Source: UBA2330 sp035443185 (GTDB taxonomy: Bacteria; Bacteroidota; Ignavibacteria; Tepidaquicellales; Tepidaquicellaceae). From it: 12,220 nt of DNA. Positions 8,428 through 12,220 of this stretch are shown piece after piece (position 1 is the stretch's first letter; every line of letters starts with the position of its first letter). The notes under the pieces are model-generated. The model did no database searches. It saw only the letters and a program-made list of their open reading frames with translations, and had not been told where the DNA came from. Position numbers and translations under genes: made by a program. The DNA lies in assembly GCA_035443185.1 (NCBI GenBank), contig DAORRV010000094.1, positions 1 to 12,220 on the forward strand, in the 5' to 3' direction.

Positions 8428-8977
8428 ATTTTTTGTAACAGCAGCTTTTATATTAACAGCTTTATTTCAGATTTATGTGCCAGCAGGCATTATAGCTGAC
8501 AGGGAGATTTTACTCTCGGAAGGAAAAGAGTTTAAATTCAAATGCGCACCTGTAGATCCAAGCGATCCTTTCAGAGGGAAATACATTACGCTAAATTTTG
8601 AAGAAAATAGTTTCACAACTGATAATGACAACTGGGACTATAATGAAGATGTATATCTGACATTTAAAAATAATTCTGAAGGATTTTCAGAAATTGAGTC
8701 TGCTGCAAAAGAAAAACCCGAAACCGGTTCAGATTATCTGAAACTAAAAACAAATGGTTTTAGTCCGGAGATAAAAAAATTACATATAAATTATCCATTT
8801 GACATATACTATCTCAATGAAACCAAAGCACCAAAAACAGAGGAACTCTATAACAGCTCTTTAATTGATTCTAATAACGTCACTTATGCAATTATAGCCA
8901 TAAAGGATGGTGAAGGAGCAATTAAAAATTTATTCATAAATGATAAACCAATTGAAGAGATAATTTTTGAAGATTAA
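8414..8977 (+). CDS. GDYXXLXY-family membrane-anchored protein
   Basis: The 187-residue product has an N-terminal hydrophobic segment (about 6-27: FFVTAAFILTALFQIYVPAGII) that acts as a signal or membrane anchor, followed by an extracytoplasmic beta-rich domain. The family hallmark is PVDPSDPFRGKYITLNF at residues 46-62. This is the 'PvDPrD-x-RGdYvxLxY' motif with two departures from the name-giving residues: Lys56 replaces Asp, and Phe62 replaces the last Tyr. A later segment, YAIIAIKDGEGAIKNLFIND, fits the end of the domain in relatives. The gene overlaps the DUF2157 gene by 14 bp, so both are surely in one transcript. The domain has no established biochemical function; co-occurrence with DUF2157 suggests a joint envelope role. 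The A-rich run before the ATG (TTGATAAAAAAAAGAAAAAC) is the only ribosome-binding-like signal. Confidence 0.85.
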   Translation: MKQNKFFVTAAFILTALFQIYVPAGIIADREILLSEGKEFKFKCAPVDPSDPFRGKYITLNFEENSFTTDNDNWDYNEDVYLTFKNNSEGFSEIESAAKEKPETGSDYLKLKTNGFSPEIKKLHINYPFDIYYLNETKAPKTEELYNSSLIDSNNVTYAIIAIKDGEGAIKNLFINDKPIEEIIFED

Positions 8978-9039
8978 TTTTGAATTGTCATTTTAACATT
9001 TTAAGTATTAGTTTTTTTAAATGAAATAAATTAATTTAA

Positions 9040-9076
9040 CATAATTCAATTATGCGTTTTCTATCATATTTATAAT
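9040..9076 (+). promoter_or_regulatory. Possible promoter and overlapping dyad upstream of the propeller-type T9SS cargo gene
   Basis: A perfect TATAAT (9071-9076) lies 94 bp before the ATG at 9171. The position expected for its -35 box (about 9048-9053) has no good match but falls in a perfect 7-bp dyad, CATAATT/AATTATG around one central base (9040-9054). The dyad could be an operator at the -35, or chance in AT-rich DNA. The rest of the 193-bp gap (8978-9170) shows no gene and no clear terminator for the preceding unit. Confidence 0.25.
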
Positions 9077-9170
9077 AGACAGTCGATGAATAGATTTTAG
9101 ACATTTCCTTATTAAATAGTCTGATTTTTCAAATTAAAGTTTTAATTTTATTAATTTAAAATTTACAATT

Positions 9171-10694
9171 ATGAAAATCTTTATTTTTTTTGCAGCTTTA
9201 ACTTCCATTATTTTAACACATCAGAATTCCTCTGCAAATACTTCATCATCTGACACTTCATATGTACTGCTTTCATCTGATGATTATGATTATAAAAATC
9301 CACAGTTTGATAAGTCTGGGGAATCCGTTAACTATTCAGTGTTTGACTGTATTTTGACATATGAAAAATGGAGTTCTGAAACTAACTCAAAGATAGCTGT
9401 CAGGTTTATGAATCACAATTCTCTCGGTCCTGAAACTGAACTTTCAGATAGTTTGTCACTCAATATCAAGCCTGCAGTTGCTTATAAAATTGTTCAGCTA
9501 AATCCAATTCTTAATGAACCGGGCGCAGTTGTCTTTCAGTCAAACAGAAATGATAACTGGGATATCTATTATTCATATTATAATTCTGTAAACTGGAGTG
9601 TCCCTGTGCAGATCACATCAGATACTGCTGATGAAACTGATCCGTGTATTGTTGCATATTCTACAAACGATTTGAGTTTTATGATAGCTTACAGCAGAGG
9701 TAAAGATATTTATTTAAAAAATTATTTCAACGGTGCATGGCAGAATGAAATTAATATAACTGAAACAGATACTGCTGAATGTTTTTCTCCAACTATGACA
9801 AGAGCTCAATTTACCGGAGGAAATGATTTTTATATTGCATATAACAGGATGAATGAACTTTCCAACAAATCAATATATTATCAAAGATTCTCAATAAATA
9901 CCGATGGATCTGTTAACAATTTACAAAGCAGATCTGTTGTTCAACAAAATTCACAAAGCAATTTAAGATTTTCAAACGGTGTGAATTTTACAATTCTCAA
10001 CTATGATTATGATACACTGGGGAGAAAAAGTTACTTTGCAGCTTTTATTAAGTTTAATGGGCATGATATAAGAAATCAAACCTATGAATATCCCGGAAGT
10101 AATTATAACGGCACAGGATCTTCTCATGGAGATATTACTTCAGATTATCCTATCGGATATAGTTTGTCTTCCTGGATAAATAAATACGGAGATTCTACAT
10201 TTATTTTTATTGACAATTATGACAATGGTCAACTTAGTACTAAGTTCTACATTGGAGATTCTACAGTTAAAACATTTCAAAATTCCAGCACAAAATTAGT
10301 TTTTGGAAATTTATACAGAATAAGAATTTTATGGGAAAAAGAGGTGAACGGCAGGACAGCACTTTATGAATCCTTTGTCGACAATGGGTTAACTTCGATA
10401 AATGCTCAAAATGAATTTAATCCTAAAAATTATTATCTATCTCAAAATTATCCCAATCCTTTTAATCCCAAGACAATCATCAATTACGAGTTACAAGTTA
10501 CGAGTGACGAATTTGTAAACCTTAAAGTGTTTGATGTTTTGGGAAATGAAACTGCGACACTTGTAAATGAAAAGCAGCAAGCCGGAAGTTACAATATAGA
10601 ATTCGACGGAAGTAATCTCCCGAGCGGAATTTATTTTTATCGGCTGAAAACAGATAACTTTATCGAAGTAAAGAGGATGATGCTTTTAAAATAA
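9171..10694 (+). CDS. Secreted propeller-like protein with C-terminal T9SS sorting domain
   Basis: The 507-residue product starts with a Sec signal peptide (MKIFIFFAALTSIILTH, cleavage probably near residues 20-23) and ends with a T9SS type A sorting domain (about 423-507): LSQNYPNPFNPKTIINY, LKVFDVLGNE, LPSGIYFYRL and KRMMLLK at the extreme end. Such cargo crosses the inner membrane by Sec and the outer membrane by T9SS, and the sorting domain is usually removed. The body holds TolB/PD40-like propeller strands, clearest at VFQSNRNDNWDIYYSYYN (121-138) and repeated more loosely at about 160-183 and 205-238. Residues about 270-400 are beta-rich but unassigned. No catalytic motif is visible, so a binding or surface role is more likely than an enzyme. 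Codons 438-447 of the sorting domain coincide with a 7-bp tandem repeat that makes the loop two residues longer than in the neighbouring cargo protein. Confidence 0.88.
   Translation: MKIFIFFAALTSIILTHQNSSANTSSSDTSYVLLSSDDYDYKNPQFDKSGESVNYSVFDCILTYEKWSSETNSKIAVRFMNHNSLGPETELSDSLSLNIKPAVAYKIVQLNPILNEPGAVVFQSNRNDNWDIYYSYYNSVNWSVPVQITSDTADETDPCIVAYSTNDLSFMIAYSRGKDIYLKNYFNGAWQNEINITETDTAECFSPTMTRAQFTGGNDFYIAYNRMNELSNKSIYYQRFSINTDGSVNNLQSRSVVQQNSQSNLRFSNGVNFTILNYDYDTLGRKSYFAAFIKFNGHDIRNQTYEYPGSNYNGTGSSHGDITSDYPIGYSLSSWINKYGDSTFIFIDNYDNGQLSTKFYIGDSTVKTFQNSSTKLVFGNLYRIRILWEKEVNGRTALYESFVDNGLTSINAQNEFNPKNYYLSQNYPNPFNPKTIINYELQVTSDEFVNLKVFDVLGNETATLVNEKQQAGSYNIEFDGSNLPSGIYFYRLKTDNFIEVKRMMLLK
10482..10509 (+). 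repeat. Degenerate 7-bp tandem repeat inside the T9SS sorting domain
   Basis: Four consecutive units with consensus ARTTACG lie at 10482-10488, 10489-10495, 10496-10502 and 10503-10509. The first and third match the consensus exactly. The second ends in A instead of G, and the fourth has G for T at position 4. Because the unit is 7 bp, the frame shifts each copy and the peptide (NYELQVTSD) is not repetitive. The same unit recurs in the hairpin at 10708-10756. Confidence 0.7.
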
Positions 10695-10706
10695 TTTGAC
10701 ATTTAA

Positions 10707-10757
10707 AAGTTACGCATTACGAGTTAAGGGTCAATATTAACTCGTAATTCGTAACTT
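10707..10757. terminator. Long imperfect hairpin between convergent genes, possible bidirectional terminator
   Basis: The arms 10707-10727 and 10737-10757 are reverse complements over 21 bp with a single mismatch (C at 10715), closed by a 9-base loop. Pairing can extend outward through TTTAA-rich sequence with a 2-base bulge. The hairpin sits in the 82 bp between the stops of two convergent genes, where a terminator for both directions is expected. The stem is AT-rich, and only short runs of T or A flank it, so termination strength is uncertain. Each arm is built of the 7-bp unit described in the neighbouring gene. Confidence 0.5.
10708..10756. repeat. Inverted pair of ARTTACG heptamer arrays
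   Basis: The left arm carries three plus-strand units at 10708-10714, 10715-10721 and 10722-10728. The right arm carries three minus-strand units at 10750-10756, 10743-10749 and 10736-10742. In each arm the outer unit is exactly AGTTACG, the middle unit ends in ATTACG, and the inner unit decays to AGTTAA plus one base. The shared 11-mer ATTACGAGTTA also occurs in the coding copy (10483-10493 and 10716-10726). Confidence 0.65.
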
Positions 10758-10776
10758 ATTTAAAGTGGTAAATTAT

Positions 10777-12081
10777 TTATTTCAGAAGTAACATTTTCTT
10801 CGTGACACTGAAATCTTCCTGTGATAGTGTATAAAAATAAATGCCGCTTGACTTTCCTCCTCCGTTAAACCTCACAGTATAATCCCCTCTTGTTTGATTT
10901 TCATTTATAAGAGATTCGATTTCTTTTCCCTGGATATCATAAATTTTCAAACTAACAAAACCATTATTAAAAAGAGAATAATTAATTGTAGTTTCAGGAT
11001 TAAATGGATTTGGAACATTTTGAGAAAGTTCAAGTGATTCAGGAAGCTGAGTATTAAAATTAATTATTCCAACTGTTATGAGTGTGTCAGTCAGTATTTC
11101 AGTTTGAACCAGATACCCGCTATCATAACCGCTCGCACAGATCAATTTCCATATATTGTTTGGGAGGTGTACCGAACCGCTTTGACCTGTCAGCCATTGT
11201 GTTGGTTTATCCGGAAGCTTTGTCCACTCATTTCTTCCGGGACTAAATGAATAACATTCATTACTTGGAGAATTGAAAGTATTGTCTGTACTTCCACCTG
11301 TCATAATAATTCCATTATCGCCCCACGATGCTGCATCAAAAAATGTTCTTGTGGATCCGGGAAAATTTTCACCTCTTGTCCAGTGAATAACAGCTCTGTC
11401 TGACTGATCGATCACGCCAACATAAACACTGTCAAAATAAACAGAAGATCCAAATGTACTTGTACCGCACATATAGATCAAAGTATCACCTGTAATTGCA
11501 AATCCACCAAAATTCCTGTTGCCGAGACAAGGAAAAGATGTTGCAATTCTCCATGAATCGGATTTAGAATTATACAAATATACCTTTCCTTCTACAGGTC
11601 CGCCTACTCCTCCTGCTGTGTAGATCAGACTATCCTGATATGAAACTGCTTTTGCATCAACTAATGGTAAAGGTGAATTGTTTACAGTTGACCAGATATT
11701 TTCATTAATGCTTAATTTATAAACTATATTCTGTCCGCTGCCGGGTGGATTTACCACGCCGCCAATTAAGTATAAACTGTCTTCGATTATTGCTGTAGCT
11801 GCACCGAGCAAGCCGGTAGGATGCGGATTGAGTGTATCCCATGAATCTGAATTTACATTATATCTTTGTACAGTTTTCAATATTGCATCATTTTGATCCC
11901 TGCCTGACGCAATGATCAGATAACCATTATTATTCTTTGAATATGAAGCAGTGTTTCCGGCTCTGACCGGTTTTAAAATATTTGAAGCTGAAGACCAATC
12001 AGGTATGTTTGAATTAAAAGCAGTAAAAATGAAGAGAATAAAAAACAAAACGGCATAGCGAATTTTTAATGAATTTTTCAT
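10777..12081 (-). CDS. Secreted Kelch-repeat protein with C-terminal T9SS sorting domain
   Basis: The 434-residue product has a signal peptide (about 1-24, KIRYAVLFFILFIFTAFNS), a Kelch-type beta-propeller and a T9SS type A sorting domain (about 350-434: LSQNVPNPFNPETTINY, LKIYDIQGKE, SSGIYFYTL and KKMLLLK at the end). Kelch units are visible from the Gly-Gly (or degenerate) strand ends and the spaced Tyr and Trp: about 54-82 (IIASG to SDSW), 103-130 (YLIGG to ENIW), 154-177 (YTAGG to SDSW), 203-234 (YMCGT to IHW) and 258-286 (IMTGG to RNEW), with a possible sixth at about 311-335. It presumably acts at or outside the outer membrane as a binding scaffold; nothing suggests a galactose-oxidase-type active site. 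The ATG at 12081 begins a proper Lys-containing signal peptide; no Shine-Dalgarno sequence precedes it. It converges on the other T9SS cargo gene. The 139 bp upstream, to the window edge, contain no gene I can support. Confidence 0.9.
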   Translation of the reverse strand: MKNSLKIRYAVLFFILFIFTAFNSNIPDWSSASNILKPVRAGNTASYSKNNNGYLIIASGRDQNDAILKTVQRYNVNSDSWDTLNPHPTGLLGAATAIIEDSLYLIGGVVNPPGSGQNIVYKLSINENIWSTVNNSPLPLVDAKAVSYQDSLIYTAGGVGGPVEGKVYLYNSKSDSWRIATSFPCLGNRNFGGFAITGDTLIYMCGTSTFGSSVYFDSVYVGVIDQSDRAVIHWTRGENFPGSTRTFFDAASWGDNGIIMTGGSTDNTFNSPSNECYSFSPGRNEWTKLPDKPTQWLTGQSGSVHLPNNIWKLICASGYDSGYLVQTEILTDTLITVGIINFNTQLPESLELSQNVPNPFNPETTINYSLFNNGFVSLKIYDIQGKEIESLINENQTRGDYTVRFNGGGKSSGIYFYTLSQEDFSVTKKMLLLK

Positions 12082-12220
12082 AAAATAATTTTTTTAATTA
12101 ATAAATAATTATTACGCCGGGTTGAATAAATTGTTTGAAATGGGAAATTGCGAGGGATGTAATTGAGAATAAAAATAAGTTAATACAAATAAAGATTCAA
12201 CTAAAATAAAAAAGACCGGG

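Noticed and set aside
10188..10265. Exact 12-base direct repeat GGAGATTCTACA (10188-10199 and 10254-10265) within the plus-strand T9SS cargo gene
   Set aside because: Both copies encode a Gly-Asp-Ser-Thr turn in a beta-rich region; this is best explained by similar protein turns, and there are no further copies.
12082..12220. Possible minus-strand promoter TTGAAT (12201-12196) for the Kelch gene
   Set aside because: The only -10 candidates at suitable spacing are poor (TTATTT or TATTTT) in AT-rich DNA, so it is not supportable as a feature.

Overview
The window is AT-rich and comes from a bacterium of the Bacteroidota/Chlorobiota/Ignavibacteriota assemblage; Ignavibacteria-like is the best guess. 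Three things support this. SecA has the long form usual in that group. Two secreted proteins end in a type IX secretion (T9SS) sorting domain of the 'SQNYPNPFNP...LPSGIYFYRL...KRMMLLK' style. None of the start codons has a convincing Shine-Dalgarno sequence; the leaders are simply A/T-rich. The assignment is by recall of family sequences, not by a database search.

Layout from left to right. (1) 66-3137 (+) is a complete secA. It is followed after 21 bp by a small, unrecognised, mostly helical protein (3159-3590, +). That small gene contains an almost textbook intrinsic terminator inside its reading frame (3237-3270). (2) 3587-6871 (-) is a very large transcriptional regulator. It joins a MalT-type STAND ATPase and a long helical middle to a C-terminal SARP/OmpR-type winged helix and BTAD domain, in place of the usual LuxR helix-turn-helix. 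Its stop overlaps the stop of the small gene by 4 bp. (3) A 257-bp divergent control region (6872-7128) separates the regulator from a two-gene unit: a DUF2157 multi-pass membrane protein (7129-8427) and, overlapping it by 14 bp, a GDYXXLXY-family membrane-anchored protein (8414-8977). (4) Two T9SS cargo proteins converge: one with TolB/PD40-like propeller segments (9171-10694, +) and one with Kelch repeats (10777-12081, -). A long imperfect hairpin lies between their stops.

Functional links. SecA drives export across the inner membrane, the step that signal-peptide-bearing T9SS cargo such as the two terminal genes must pass before crossing the outer membrane. The regulator is divergent to the DUF2157/GDYXXLXY pair and may control it; this rests on gene arrangement only.

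The most interesting structural signal is a degenerate 7-bp tandem repeat, consensus ARTTACG. It occurs inside the coding sequence of one T9SS sorting domain, where it coincides with a two-residue longer loop, and again as both arms of the intergenic hairpin about 210 bp away. I saw no tRNA, rRNA, CRISPR array, transposase or phage gene. No gene-free stretch exceeds 300 bases.
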